From NCBI GenBank assembly GCA_036365145.1, contig JAEOAD010000015.1, forward strand, positions 10,347,501-10,411,500: a DNA stretch of 64,000 nt, in the 5' to 3' direction. This DNA comes from Orientallactaga sibirica (taxonomy: Eukaryota; Chordata; Mammalia; Rodentia; Dipodidae). Position numbers and translations under genes: made by a program. The notes beneath the pieces were generated by a model. That model was not told the DNA's origin. It searched no databases and saw only the letters and a program-made list of their open reading frames with translations. Below, one piece after another: positions 1-10,405 of this stretch. Position 1 is the stretch's first letter. Every line of letters starts with the position of its first letter.

Positions 1-586
1 AAAGCTTTGCTGGCCTTCTCAGGGCTGAATTCAATTTTCCTCTGGGTTCCCACAATGCTTTGTCCACACCTCAGACTGCCTGCTATGTGAGGGCTACTTG
101 GTACAAGACTGTGAGCCTCTCCAGAACACAGGCCACCTTCTCGTGTGCATTTCGGCCACTTAGCCCAGTATCGGATGTGGGATAGGCTCAGAGTCATTTT
201 TGATGGAACCCTTTGAATCTGTCAGTTTCAGCAATTTACCATCCGTAAGTGCCTGTCATAGGTCAAAAAGAAAGAAAGAAAAGTCGGGGTGCATGAGAAG
301 AGACAAATGGTTTTTGTGTGGGGATAAGCTATGACCATCTGTAGGATATTTTAGAAGGCATATGGCATATGTTAAACAGAAATGCATCTATGAGCACAGA
401 GACTGTAGTGACAATCTCATCCCTGTAGAAAATGTAAGAGGAACAGCAAAAGGGCAGCCTGGGAAATCAAACTGTACAAGAACTGAGAAAGGAAAGTTTG
501 TGTTTAGAAGGGAAAAGAAATGTGTTATTTTAACATGACAACTATCTGGAAACAGAAGAATTTCCATCTCAATAGTACACGTTTTA

Positions 587-628
587 TGCCTTCCCTTATA
601 GTCTAGTGGTTAGGATTCAGTGCTCTCA
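587..628 (+). pseudogene. Retrocopy of the 5' half of tRNA-Glu(CTC)
   Basis: Positions 592-628 match the 5' half of mammalian tRNA-Glu(CTC): acceptor-strand TCCCT, the D-arm stretch TCTAGTGGTTAGGATTC, and the start of the anticodon loop CTCTCA. The match stops there; no 3' half, CCA or A-tail follows. It is bordered by a near-identical repeat, tctcaatagtacacgtttta at 567-586 and tctcaatacacgtttta at 624-640, which looks like a target-site duplication with a 2-base difference. The junction shares TCTCA with the tRNA. This is not a functional tRNA gene. Tailless retropseudogenes of tRNAs are a known mammalian class; assignment here is inference. Confidence 0.7.
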
Positions 629-1083
629 ATACACGTTTTAATTAACTCTCATGAGTATGAAAACAAGCATCAAGGACAAATAAACTGTAGGAAAATCCCT
701 TAGACTATAAACATCCTGCTGATAACATGAAATTCTTAGTTAACAGTTCCTGTATTTTCACCGCAGTCTCACCCCCATGGCATGAAGCGTCTCTGTAGAA
801 GCATCTCACAGACTTTGAGAAGCAGTTAAATAAAGGTAGCTGGGTTTGTTCTTGTCAATGGTTATTACACTCTGTTAGTTTCCCATGTAGCCTAAGGCCT
901 CCCAGTCTTGAGGGTTTGTGTTTTCATGACATGAGTCCTTAGTAGTAAAAAGGGCTGATTAGAAGTATTGCCCTGCATGTAGAACCAGGTTTTATAGCTT
1001 AATCATTGCTTGAATTTAGCAAGGTAAGGCTCATGGTTTCCTTTCCTGTAACTGGGGATAAAATACCATCCTCCAAATTTTGG

Positions 1084-1410
1084 TGAGCTGGTAAGATAGC
1101 TTATTTGGTAAAGTTCTTGTCTGGGAAGGATGAAGACCTAAATTCATTCCCCAAAAACCACATTTTTAAAAAAAGTTTAAAGCCATATCCTATGCTTGTA
1201 ATCCAAGTACTGGGGAGGTAGAGACAGGAAAATCCCTGGGGCTCACTGACAAGCCAGCCTAACCTGCTTAGTGAGCTTCAGACCAATGAGAGACCTTGTC
1301 TCCAAGGAAAAAAAGTGGACAGTACCTGTGGAATGACACCAGCGGTTGTCTTGTGACTGACCTCCACATTCACACTTGTACACATACATGTACCCACACA
1401 TGAATATGCA
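1084..1410 (+). mobile_element. B4-like composite SINE
   Basis: A tRNA-like head (gctggtaagatagcttattt) is followed by a B1-like middle (tgtaatccaagtactggg near 1198-1215) and a CA/TG-rich 3' part with cacatacatgtacccacaca. This order is that of rodent B4 (ID plus B1) SINEs. The copy is diverged, so it is old. Boundaries are approximate. Confidence 0.6.
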
Positions 1411-1763
1411 TAGACACTGTATTCATTACCTTTTCTATTACTGTGACAAAATGCCTATCAGAAGCAACTTAAGGAAGGAAGGGTTTATTTTGGCTCACAG
1501 TTCAAAGTTACAGTCTCTTATGGTGGAGAAGGCCTGGCAGCAAGAGTTTAAGGCAGCTGGTCACATTCAGTCCACAGTGAGGAAGCAGAGAGAAATGCAT
1601 ACTGCTGCTCAGCCAGCTCTGTCCTCTTTATACAGTCTAGTACCTGAGCCTGTGAAATGGTGCTATACACAGTTAATCAATTAACCTAATCGAGATAATC
1701 CCTCCTTCATAGGCATGCCCAGAGGCTGGTTTCCTAGGCGAGTCTAGGTCCTGTCAAGTTGAC
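1411..1763. repeat. Unclassified rodent dispersed repeat
   Basis: The sequence opens with attaccttttctattactgt, passes through a purine-rich part and ends with gtcaagttgacaat next to a microsatellite. I recognise this pattern as a common rodent dispersed repeat of a few hundred bases, but I cannot name the family from memory. The open frame across it shows no protein family. Confidence 0.45.
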
Positions 1764-1767
1764 AATG

Positions 1768-1771
<4 letters not shown>

Positions 1772-1836
<65 letters not shown>
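1772..1836. repeat. (TC)n(CA)n compound microsatellite
   Basis: A run of TC dinucleotides passes directly into a run of CA dinucleotides. It sits at the edge of the preceding dispersed repeat. Confidence 0.97.
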
Positions 1837-1837
<1 letters not shown>

Positions 1838-1980
1838 TTATGTATTTCTGCATTTACAAGAATGCAGGTGAGTTAGTATGTGGACATTACAGAGGAGACT
1901 GGCATATTACCCTCAGTTTCTCCCAGTTCTTGGAGGTTTATTCAGTTCTGTTTTGCATTCCATTATAGTCCTAGCACACA

Positions 1981-3720
1981 CTTTTTTTTTTTTACTTTTT
2001 TATTTGTATTTTTTCTCTCTTTTTTTAATTGACAACTTCTATACTTACAGAAAATAAACCATGAGATTTCCCTCCCCTCCCCCCATTCCCCTTTAGAACT
2101 TCACTCTCTATCATGTCTCCTCCCTCTCTCCATTAGTCTCTCTTTTAATTTGATGTCATCACCTTTTTCTCCTATTATGAGGGTCTTGTAAAAGTATTTC
2201 TAGGCACTGTGAGGTCATGAATATCAAGGCCAATTTCTGTCTGGACAGTTGCATTGTAAGGAATCGTATCCTTCCTTTGGCTCTTACATTCTTTCCACCC
2301 CCTCTTCCACAATGGACCCTGAGCCTTGGAGGGTGTGATAAAGATGTTTCAGTGCTGGACACTCCTCCATCCCTTCTTAGCACTGTGTTGCCTTTTGGGT
2401 CATCCCAGTGGTCATCGCCATCTGAAAAGAGAAGCTTCTCTAACCAGAAGTGAGAGTAGCATTAATATATTAATATATGAATATTAATAAGAACATTAAG
2501 TGTATTGCTTTCAGGGCAGTTTGGTGGGAATAATATATACATTTAGCCAGACAAGAGCAGGCTTTATACCCCTAAGGCTCATGACATACCCTGCCATAGG
2601 CTTTTGATTAGGTTTTTCAGTACTAGGCATGTATTCTCTCCTGTAGAGTGGGCCTTCCATCCAATTAGAGAGCAGTTGGTTTCCCCCAGAGCAGACATGC
2701 CACTATTGCACCTGTTCGGTCACTGGGCCTGTCTAGCCAAACTTGAAGTTTCCAGTGTCCAGTGTTTCACCACTGATGACTTCTGTCTCCCATATGGCTG
2801 CATGCAGTACAGCTTTTCCCAGCTTTCAGTTGGCTGGTCTACAGGGAGAAGGTTTTCTGCTCAGCACCATCTTGATTTCTCAGTGACCTTGCCACTAAGG
2901 CAAGTAAAATCTTCAGCAATAGGGTCTTACCATCTGTTTCTCAAGGGAAACCAAGGGCCTTGGCAATAGCCTGTAATGTTTTGGAGGCAACAGGGACCTC
3001 CCTGGCCAACAATTCACTGAAAGGTATACAATCCCTGGCACTAAAAATTTCTAGTAACAATTTATAGCTTCTGGATGTGCCATTATTCAAAAAAGTAGGT
3101 TTACATAAGTCTTATTTAGAATATCTTGAATTTTAATTGACCCCCCCCCACCTTGCTTAGGCCATTTCCCCTCCCTGAAATCTATTCTTCTACTCACATA
3201 TATACAATACCATCCCTTTAAGTCCTTCCCTCTCCTTCCTCCCTTATAGCCTTTTTCTAGTTTACTGGCTTCTGCTACCAATTTTTGGTTCCAGCTCACA
3301 CACAAGTCTATACATTTGTAACTAGGATCCACATATGAGAGAACATGTGATATTTTGCTTTCTGGGCCTGGGTTACCTCATTTAGTATAATCCTTTCCAG
3401 ATCCATCCATTTCCCAGAAATTTTCATAATTTCATTTTTCTTGACCACTGAATAGAAGTCCATTGTGTAAATGTACCACATCTTTATTATCCATTCATCT
3501 GTGGAGGGACATGTAGGCTGGTTCCATTTCCTAGCTATTGTGAATAGAGCAGCAATAAACTTGGTTGGGCAAGTATCTCTAAGGTAGTGAGAAGAGTCCT
3601 TTGGATATATGCCTAGGAAATAGCACACACTTTTGACCACAAAGTTCGGTATCCAGTTAGTTGTCTTTCTCTCTGCTTCACTGTCCTCCTCCACCCCCAC
3701 CACTTCCTTCACATACTGCA
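1981..3720 (-). mobile_element. 5'-truncated L1, ORF2 C-terminus plus 3'UTR
   Basis: Read on the minus strand, 3308-3610 encodes the end of L1 ORF2p, with recognisable pieces such as KWNQPTCPSTDEWI, FYSVVKKNEIMK and GKWMDLERIILNEVTQAQKA. The frame continues a little into HMFSHMW before the 3'UTR. Leftward lies a long pyrimidine-rich stretch (on +) that shares words with 35570-36660, ending in a T-rich tract at 1981-2030, the poly(A) tail of a minus-strand element. Only the 3' end of the element remains and it cannot move on its own. Confidence 0.85.
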
Positions 3721-4084
3721 TACTTTTTCCTTTCCCTAGTTAGGGTTACAGATGTAGCATTCTCTGGTCTGATCAACTGCCTGTGATTTATAATCTATAA
3801 GGAAAAGGAAGTATCTCAAGCCAGTGTTTGTAACAGCATTAGATAGCCACATGTTTTACTTAGAAGCCAAGATTTTTCATAGCCTTTCAGTGAATGTAGC
3901 CTGAATAACTTTAAAAAAAAAAAAAAAAAGCAAAACAGAATTGATAAAAGCTTGACCCTGTGGTCAGTTGGGGATTTAACTAAATGGGGCCCACTATAAA
4001 CAGTTACCAGTTAGAATTGAGAAGTAAACTCAGATTAACATAAGAGAAATCTAGAATACTTACTTTTAATGCCATGTTGAACTC

Positions 4085-4870
4085 TGAACCACTTTTTTTC
4101 CCTTTTCTCTTAATTGATAATTTTCCTACTTGAACATAGTACATAATGTAATGTAATTTATCATAATCCGTCCCAATACTTTCTTTTGTCTCCCCTCTCC
4201 TTCCTCCCTTCCACTGAGCTCCTCCTTTCCAACTAGTCCCTCTTCTGTTTTGATGACTTCTTTTTTCATTTGCCCTACTCCACCATCTACAGCCACTACA
4301 GTGGTATTGACAGCCACTGTGAGGTCAAAGTACCAGACCCAAAGCAAGAAGATCATGTCCCAGAGTAGTCCTCCTTATCCTAGGACTCTGACATTCTTTC
4401 TTCTCTCCTCTTCCACAATATTCCTTGAGCCTTGGGAGGCATGATAAGGATGTCCCATATGGCACTAGTACTCAACCATCACTTTTTCTCAGCACGTTGA
4501 CAAGTTTTGAGTCTCCCAAGTAGTTGCTGTCATCTGTACGAAGAAGCTTCTCTGGCTATAGGCAAGAGCAGCACTAATCTATGGACATAAACAAAATATA
4601 AATCTTAAAGGGCAATTGATAGGTAAACATATCCTCTTAGTCAACCAGCAATAGTGGCTTTCTTTCCTCCTTGACCTTCTCAGCCATACGTTTTGGACTA
4701 GGTTTTTAGTACTGGGGATTTATTCCCTCCCATGGAATGGGTCTCAGATCCAATTAGAAAGCAGCTGCTTAACCTCATAAGAGTCATGCCACTATTGCAC
4801 CAGTGAGCACCTCTTGCCGGCTAGGTGAGTCCATATTTATATAAGCCTGTTGATGACTGTTCTCCACCAG
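4085..4870 (-). mobile_element. Older L1 3'UTR copy
   Basis: This stretch repeats the layout of the L1 3' ends at 1981-3300 and 35570-36660: an attgata-type start after a T-rich tract, ccttgagccttgggaggc, gaagcttctctggc, then ccaattagaaagcagctgct. It is more diverged than the other two, so it is an older copy or subfamily. No ORF2 sequence is visible. Confidence 0.65.
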
Positions 4871-4984
4871 CAGGCTGCGTAGCACTTTCTAACAATGACT
4901 GCTAGCCAGGAAAGAGAAGGCTTCCAGCTTCATTCTAACTTGGTTTTCAGTGTCCTGCAACCAATACTTGTTAATCGTGGGGGT

Positions 4985-5360
4985 TTTTTTGCATGTGCAC
5001 ATGTGTGGTATGCATGTGTGTGTGTGCATGTTTGTGTGCATGTAGGCAGATGGGTGTACAGGTGAACATGTGTGCATGTGTATCTGGAGGCCAGAGGTTT
5101 ACACTGAGGTCAGGTGTCTGCCTTAGTCTCTTTTCACCTTATTTCAAAGACAAGGTCTTTCACTTAACCCAGAACTTACCTACTCAGATGACAAGCTACC
5201 CAGCAGGCCCCAGCATCCTCCTGTCTCCACCTCCCAAACACTGGGATTATGGGTGCATACCACCACACCTGGCACTTTATGTAGATGCTAGGGATCTGAA
5301 ATGAGATCCTCATGCTTGCACACCAAGCACTTTATTGACTGAGCCATCTGCCCAACCCCT
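4985..5360 (-). mobile_element. B4-like SINE, reverse orientation
   Basis: A TG-rich tract is followed by ggaggccagaggtttacact, then an antisense B1-like block (cctcccaaacactgggatta), then an antisense tRNA-like head ending in tgagccatctgcccaaccc. The order is that of a B4 element on the minus strand. Edges are approximate. Confidence 0.65.
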
Positions 5361-7330
5361 CATACTACTTGCAGTTCAGATTCCTAGAATATACCATGTG
5401 CCCCATAATTACTTGGACATGATTTGTCTCCTGACACCTTAAGGTGGATACAGGGTCCCTACAACACATGCTAATACCTCTGCTCACCTAACACTTCCAT
5501 GCATGAGGGAGAGGAGATGGCGTTTCCCAGTGCTGAAAGCTCCAGCCAGGCTCGTCTTTGGAAGCATTTCAAGTTAGAACTCCCTCATTGAGAAGGAAAT
5601 GTGAAGTTCTTCATGTCAGGCAGAAAGCAAAAGCAAATACAAACAGTGATGCTTTTGGCACTGAGGCTTTGTGAAGGATGAATCTTTTCTAGAAGCCCTT
5701 CTTCCTTCTGGCTGATTCTTTCATAACAGAGTTTTCCCAAGACTCGCCACTTTAGCATGTACTGGTCAGAGGGTCCTACAGTGTCCAGCTGTCTTCAGAC
5801 AAATATATGCACCAGAGCAGAACAACAGACCTGCTGGGCACAAACTCAAGTCTGGATTTCTAGTTTTCTCAACATTAGTGCATGCTCTAGGAAAATGCTG
5901 AGTGGTCACGTACAGTAACTGGTCATCGACTGTTTCCTGAGTCATTTCAGATTGCTGGTGGCAAGGATAGCAACTTTAGGGAGAACCTAAAGTTATTGGC
6001 CTTGTTAGTAATACCTGCAGGTAGGTTTTACTTCCAGCAGTTATTTTCCCCCCTCAAAGGGAAGCTGGAGCCAGGGTAGTTTCTGAGAGATCCTCACTGG
6101 AATATCATCACTTACAAAGTTGCAGCTTGAGAGCTGTAGAAGGAACTATTTTAAAGTTACAAAGAAATTGGTACCAGTAGGACCAGGCGACTGCTGGGCT
6201 CTTCTTCAGGAAGAAAGGAGTTTTTAGCCTGTTAAGAACCAGGGGAAAATGAATTTTGGTGTTTGGAGCTTTAGAATATCTGGAAATGATTGTAGTGAGC
6301 AAAACTAAGAGAATGGGAAGAAGAATTGAGCAATAAATGTGAAGTCACAGTTCCTCAGCTGCAAGCAAAAGTAGAACCCTAATGACATCCAGAGAAATGC
6401 CTGTGGCGCCATGCAGAGTAGGACTGCTACTTGGGGTTTAATTGTTAATCGTTTACTCTGGTGTAATACATAATTTTGCTCTTTAAGATGTCTCTCTTTA
6501 CTAAGCATAGACTGTCATGCATTACCCCTCTCTGCCCCTTCAGGTTTATGCCCCACCACCTGATACTTCAGCCATTGGTGGTCGCTTCTCTTTCCCCTGC
6601 ATTGCCATGCTCTTGCATGCTATGACTTTGCTTGGCTAAAGGCTCAACTTGGGCATCAGTTATTAGGGATCATTCCCGCCCATTGCTCCCCCTCCAGCTG
6701 CCCCTCAACTGGGCTCTCAAATTGCCTTGTACGTGAGTGTCCTGTGTGCTGTTTCCCCAGATTGTGTCTTGTCTCGGTTTTCTAGGTTCCTGATACAGAG
6801 GAGGTATTCACCAAGTATTTGCTGAACAGATCATGCCTGAGCAATTGTTTGCATGAGTGAGACAATTTGGTTTATTAAAGAAGCAGAAAGTGACTATTTT
6901 CTGACTGCTTAGGGGTAAATTTAAGCTGGCAGAGTAGAACTTCTTGTTTGTGTGTTTGTTTTTGTAATATTTATCATAGGATTCTTAAGTCTTAGTCCTT
7001 GCTTTTTGAAGAACAGATGACTATATGCTCTTCTGAATATAAGATTTCACTGGAATTGCCTCTGAAATAATAGAGAGCGCATAGCAGTTCTGACTGAAGC
7101 ACAGCAGCATGGTGCTACATGATATGACATCAATCTGGTACCTATGTGTGTGTGTGTGTGTCCATACACAGGCATAGATAAACCTCCAGCAAAGGTCTTA
7201 GAAATGCCTCCAAAGAGACTCAGGCTGCTTGCTGTCATCTGAAGTGTGATTACACCTCCTCATGGAATTCAACATTCTCTCCTGTTGCACAGAGCCTTTT
7301 CTTAGAAATTCCATAAACTGAGCTGTCTCC

Positions 7331-7458
7331 ATTTCTCAATGGCTCAGCAGTTAAGGCGCTGGCCTGCAAAACCTAAAGACCTGAATTTGATTCCCTAGTT
7401 CCCCAGTATGTAATACCAGATGCACAGCGGTACATGCATCTGGAGTTTGTTAAAAGGG
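7331..7458 (+). mobile_element. tRNA-derived SINE fragment
   Basis: The A-box-like tggctcagcag, the phrase ggcctgcaaaacctaaagac, and ccagatgcacag..catctggagt match the tRNA-derived SINE seen in better copies at 40025, 45293 and 60504. The copy is truncated at the 3' end before the CT-rich tail. Confidence 0.7.
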
Positions 7459-7861
7459 AGGGAGGAAGGGCAGGCCATAAACTCTTGGCATGCTGATTAT
7501 ACTTCTCCAGCTGCATTGAAAAGCCTGAGATGAGCTGACTTTGCATTCTGACTGCCTCACATTCATTCAACAAACCCTTCCATATATCTACCCAGTGGCT
7601 GCATGAAAGTATTAAATTTGAAGTGGTCATGGTGGGTTTTTCTAACGAGTTATGTGGAAATCTACCACTCTGAGTTGCCATACATGGGTTTCTTTCCATC
7701 ATATCCCATGAATGCACTCCTGTGATCTGTGAAGGCTTGCTGCCTCAAGAGAGCCACATTCCAGAGCCACCTGAGGGCCAGAAAGCTAACTACTTAGCAG
7801 TCATTGCTGATCACCTTGTTGGAGAAGAACGTGTTTCTGATGAGATGTTCTTGTCTTCCAG

Positions 7862-8053
7862 CTTACTTTTTACTACGGTCAGACAGATCGTTGGTGCCCA
7901 ATGAAGTACTATGAAGACATCAAAAAGGCTTTTCCAGAAGGAGATATTCGACTCTGTGAGAAAAATATTCCTCATTCTTTTGTCATCCATTTTAGCCAAG
8001 AAGTGGCTTGCCTGGTTGCTGACTGGCTAAACAATAATCTATCCAAAATGTAA
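7862..8053 (+). CDS. LDAH: LDAH terminal coding exon (lipid droplet-associated hydrolase)
   Basis: This exon encodes the last 63 residues of LDAH, an alpha/beta-hydrolase on lipid droplets linked to cholesterol-ester or triglyceride handling; its true substrate is debated in the literature. The frame opens right after the acceptor AG at 7861 with LTFYYGQTDRWCP and ends NNNLSKM plus TAA. The length and ending agree with the C-terminus of the 325-residue human protein. If numbering follows human LDAH, the Asp in GQTD (residue 9 of the exon) and the His in KNIPHSF (residue 38) fall at 271 and 300, the acid and base of the catalytic triad; the nucleophile serine is in an upstream exon outside the window. 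The intron phase is 0. No frameshift or stop is seen. Identification is strong; function is from the family. Confidence 0.93.
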   Translation, partial: LTFYYGQTDRWCPMKYYEDIKKAFPEGDIRLCEKNIPHSFVIHFSQEVACLVADWLNNNLSKM

Positions 8054-9765
8054 ATATTGGCACAGGAAATGAACACCTATAAGCCAGTACATGGAGGCTG
8101 TAGGCATATTGTGCAGATATTTAATTCATACTGATATTTGGTGTTAAGAAGGAAAAAGTGAGAACCTCTTGGCTTACAAACTCTCCCAGCTCCCCATACC
8201 GCAGACTACAGTGAACACAGCTGATGGATCCTTCCATAGGACTACAGCACACTTTCCTAAACTCAGGGAACACCATGATCTACATAAAAACACAGCCCAG
8301 CAGCACCAGACACTGTATTTTGATCGCAGGATCCTTGCAGACAAAATCTAAATGCTGGTGATTTTAATTGAGTTACCTTATAGAATAGGCTCTCCTGGAG
8401 GAAATGATGAAATACTATAAAATGTAAAAGATTCATGAATGTGAAGTGTATAGTCAGGTATGCAAGCATATAAGATGACAGTGAGAGCACACTCCTATTC
8501 CAGTCACAGGAAGGTGAAAATGAGGCCAGACTAATTCTGCACAGATCTTCCTGAGATCATCAGTGGTTTCATGAGCTACCTGCAGGAGGCTAAGAATCAA
8601 GAATGGCACACTGGAAGTTTGCTAAAGGATCTTGACTCTTTTCTGCTGCAGGCTGCCAGAAGGATCCTTCTGAGACTTGGAGTGCCAGGACCCTGCAGAC
8701 TCCCCAGAGGCAGGAAGGGAAGCACTGGGTTGCCACACAACAGATTTGTATGGCCAGCATGCAATCATTCTCTCTATGACCCTCACGTTCCACTCTGTGG
8801 AAGGCTGGCTGTGAGCTATGTGCTGTACCCATTTAGCCATTCATGATAATGCCCTTAGCTATTCCATGAGGCTTCTATGTGGAAAATCTTTTTGAAAATA
8901 GATTTTAGAAAGGTGTTTTAGATTGTTAAGTAAAACATTAACATAAATGGGTTCTGCATTTACCTTAACTTTATTTGTTGCTCATGAGCTAAAGTAAGCC
9001 ATTGAATTTTTTACTTCACCATGTGTGTGCTGAGGTCTACTAGAGAAGAAACATGGGCCTGGCTGAGAGGGGCAGCAGTCATGCTGCTTCCCGACACTGA
9101 CTCAGTCTTGACACCTGACAGGTCAGTACAGCCCACTGGCTGTAATGACAATAGATGGTTCATCAGAAACATTCCATTTTCTTCCAGAAAAAGGCCCACA
9201 TAGCATGATCATTCCTTAAGGGTAGTGAGATTCTGTCCTCCCAAGCCTAAATGCCCTGGAGAAAGATGGGCTCTGATGTGCTACCAGCTAGTGGTGAGTG
9301 TTGCCTCAGTGATGTCCTTTGGCATGGCTTCTGCACTAGAGCAAATAACTTTTCAGAGGGAAGGCCGAGCTCTAGACAGGAGTGCTGTTAGTCCAAGGGG
9401 AAGACAGTCAGTTGCTCAGGCTATAGCAGTGCCACACACGAGTCCTTACTGGCATCTGCATGAGGAGGCTATCTGGAAGGCTGACCTTGGAAGGCAAGAT
9501 TCGAACTCTGAGTACTTTGCATACAGTAGAGGCTCAATACTTTGAGATCAGAAAGTACTGGTAAAGCTGCTGCTGGAATGTAGGATAGCAGCCGCAGATC
9601 TCCTTTAGCAGTTATTTTACATTACTCCATGTTCTCAAGCTCTGCTGTGTGAAACTGTGTTAACTGCATTTTGTGGAACTTAAAAAAGATACTAAGTCTT
9701 CATTACTTTCCTCATATTACCACCAAGTGAATTTTTGAAATAAATGTTTTACCAGAAATTATAGC
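8054..9765 (+). other. LDAH: LDAH 3'UTR
   Basis: The stretch from the TAA to the first good poly(A) signal is taken as 3'UTR. It has no recognisable SINE except perhaps a short old MIR-like tail near 9520-9550. The far end is set about 20 bases past AATAAA at 9739-9744. The end is inferred, with no transcript evidence. Confidence 0.6.
9739..9744 (+). terminator. LDAH: Poly(A) signal AATAAA for LDAH
   Basis: A canonical AATAAA follows tttttg and is followed within 20-50 bases by GU-rich sequence (gctgtgtctgg, tgtgtgctgggg), the usual arrangement for cleavage and polyadenylation. It is the first such signal I saw downstream of the LDAH stop. Confidence 0.65.
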
Positions 9766-9865
9766 TGTGTCTGGCCTAACCCCTGTGTGCTGGGGAGAAG
9801 ATGCAGCATGAGCAATTGAAGAACAACAGCACTTGCCAGTGCTCCTTTTAAAGAGGAAGATCAGA

Positions 9866-10001
9866 GCCAGACGTGGTGGCGCATGCCTTTAATCCCAGCA
9901 TTTGGGAGGCAAAGGTAGGAGGATCACCATGGGTTCAAGGCCACTCTGAGACTAAATAGTTAATTTCAGGTCAGTCTGGACCAGAGTGAAACCCTACCTC
10001 G

Positions 10002-10031
<30 letters not shown>
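9866..10031 (+). mobile_element. B1-type SINE
   Basis: A full-length B1-like unit: ggtggcgcatgcctttaatc, a 'tgagactaaatag' block, gtgaaaccctacctcg and a long A-tail. The direct repeat aagaggaagatcag at 9851-9864 and 10032-10045 is its target duplication. Confidence 0.93.
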
Positions 10032-10038
<7 letters not shown>

Positions 10039-10045
10039 AGATCAG

Positions 10046-10196
10046 GCCAGGCATGGTGGCACATGCCTTTAATCCCAGCACTCAGGAGGCAGAGGAAGGA
10101 GGATCACCGTGAATTTGAGGACACCCTGAGAATACAGAGTGAATTTCAGGTCAGCCTGGGCTAGAGTGAGACCCTAACTCGATAAACCCAAAAAAA

Positions 10197-10226
<30 letters not shown>
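10046..10226 (+). mobile_element. B1-type SINE at the same target site
   Basis: A second full-length B1-like unit with an A-tail. It begins directly after the second copy of aagaggaagatcag and is followed by a third, shortened copy (aaggaagatcag at 10227-10238), so it inserted into the target duplication of its neighbour or the reverse. Confidence 0.92.
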
Positions 10227-10230
<4 letters not shown>

Positions 10231-10282
10231 AAGATCAGGTTTAAAACAATAGAAGTTCATTTTCTCTCTCAAAGAATTACAG

Positions 10283-10405
10283 AGCTAGGCATGGTAGCAC
10301 ATGCCTGTGATCGCAGCACTCAGGAGACAGAGGAAGGAGTTTGAGTTCCAATCCATCCTGGGCTACATGGGAAGAACCATTCTCACAAAAACAAGAAAGG
10401 GAAGG
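10283..10405 (+). mobile_element. Diverged B1-related SINE
   Basis: The words gctaggcatggtagcacatg and gcagcactcaggagacagag followed by cctgggctacatgggaagaa show a B1-related element, more diverged than its two neighbours and lacking the 'gaccctacctcg' end. Confidence 0.75.

Larger units (their letters stand above)
1..7861 (+). other. LDAH: Last intron of LDAH (partial)
   Basis: This stretch lies directly upstream of the LDAH terminal coding exon and ends in a pyrimidine-rich acceptor (tcttccag at 7854-7861). I found no earlier LDAH exon in it, so the donor and the exon carrying the catalytic serine must lie left of the window. It holds a tRNA-half insertion, a B4-like SINE, an unclassified dispersed repeat, two L1 3' ends and simple repeats, listed separately. 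The 5400-7300 part looks mostly unique, apart from a short stretch near 6780-6835 that resembles an old MIR/L2 tail. Intron assignment is inference from the exon and conserved gene order. Confidence 0.8.

Noticed and set aside
592..628. A functional tRNA-Glu gene
   Set aside because: Only the 5' half exists; T-arm, B box and acceptor 3' strand are missing.
1759..1968. Ser-Leu/Thr-His repeat protein
   Set aside because: It is the (TC)n(CA)n microsatellite in translation.
3308..3721. A host protein-coding gene on -
   Set aside because: The sequence is the C-terminus of L1 ORF2p, part of a truncated retrotransposon.
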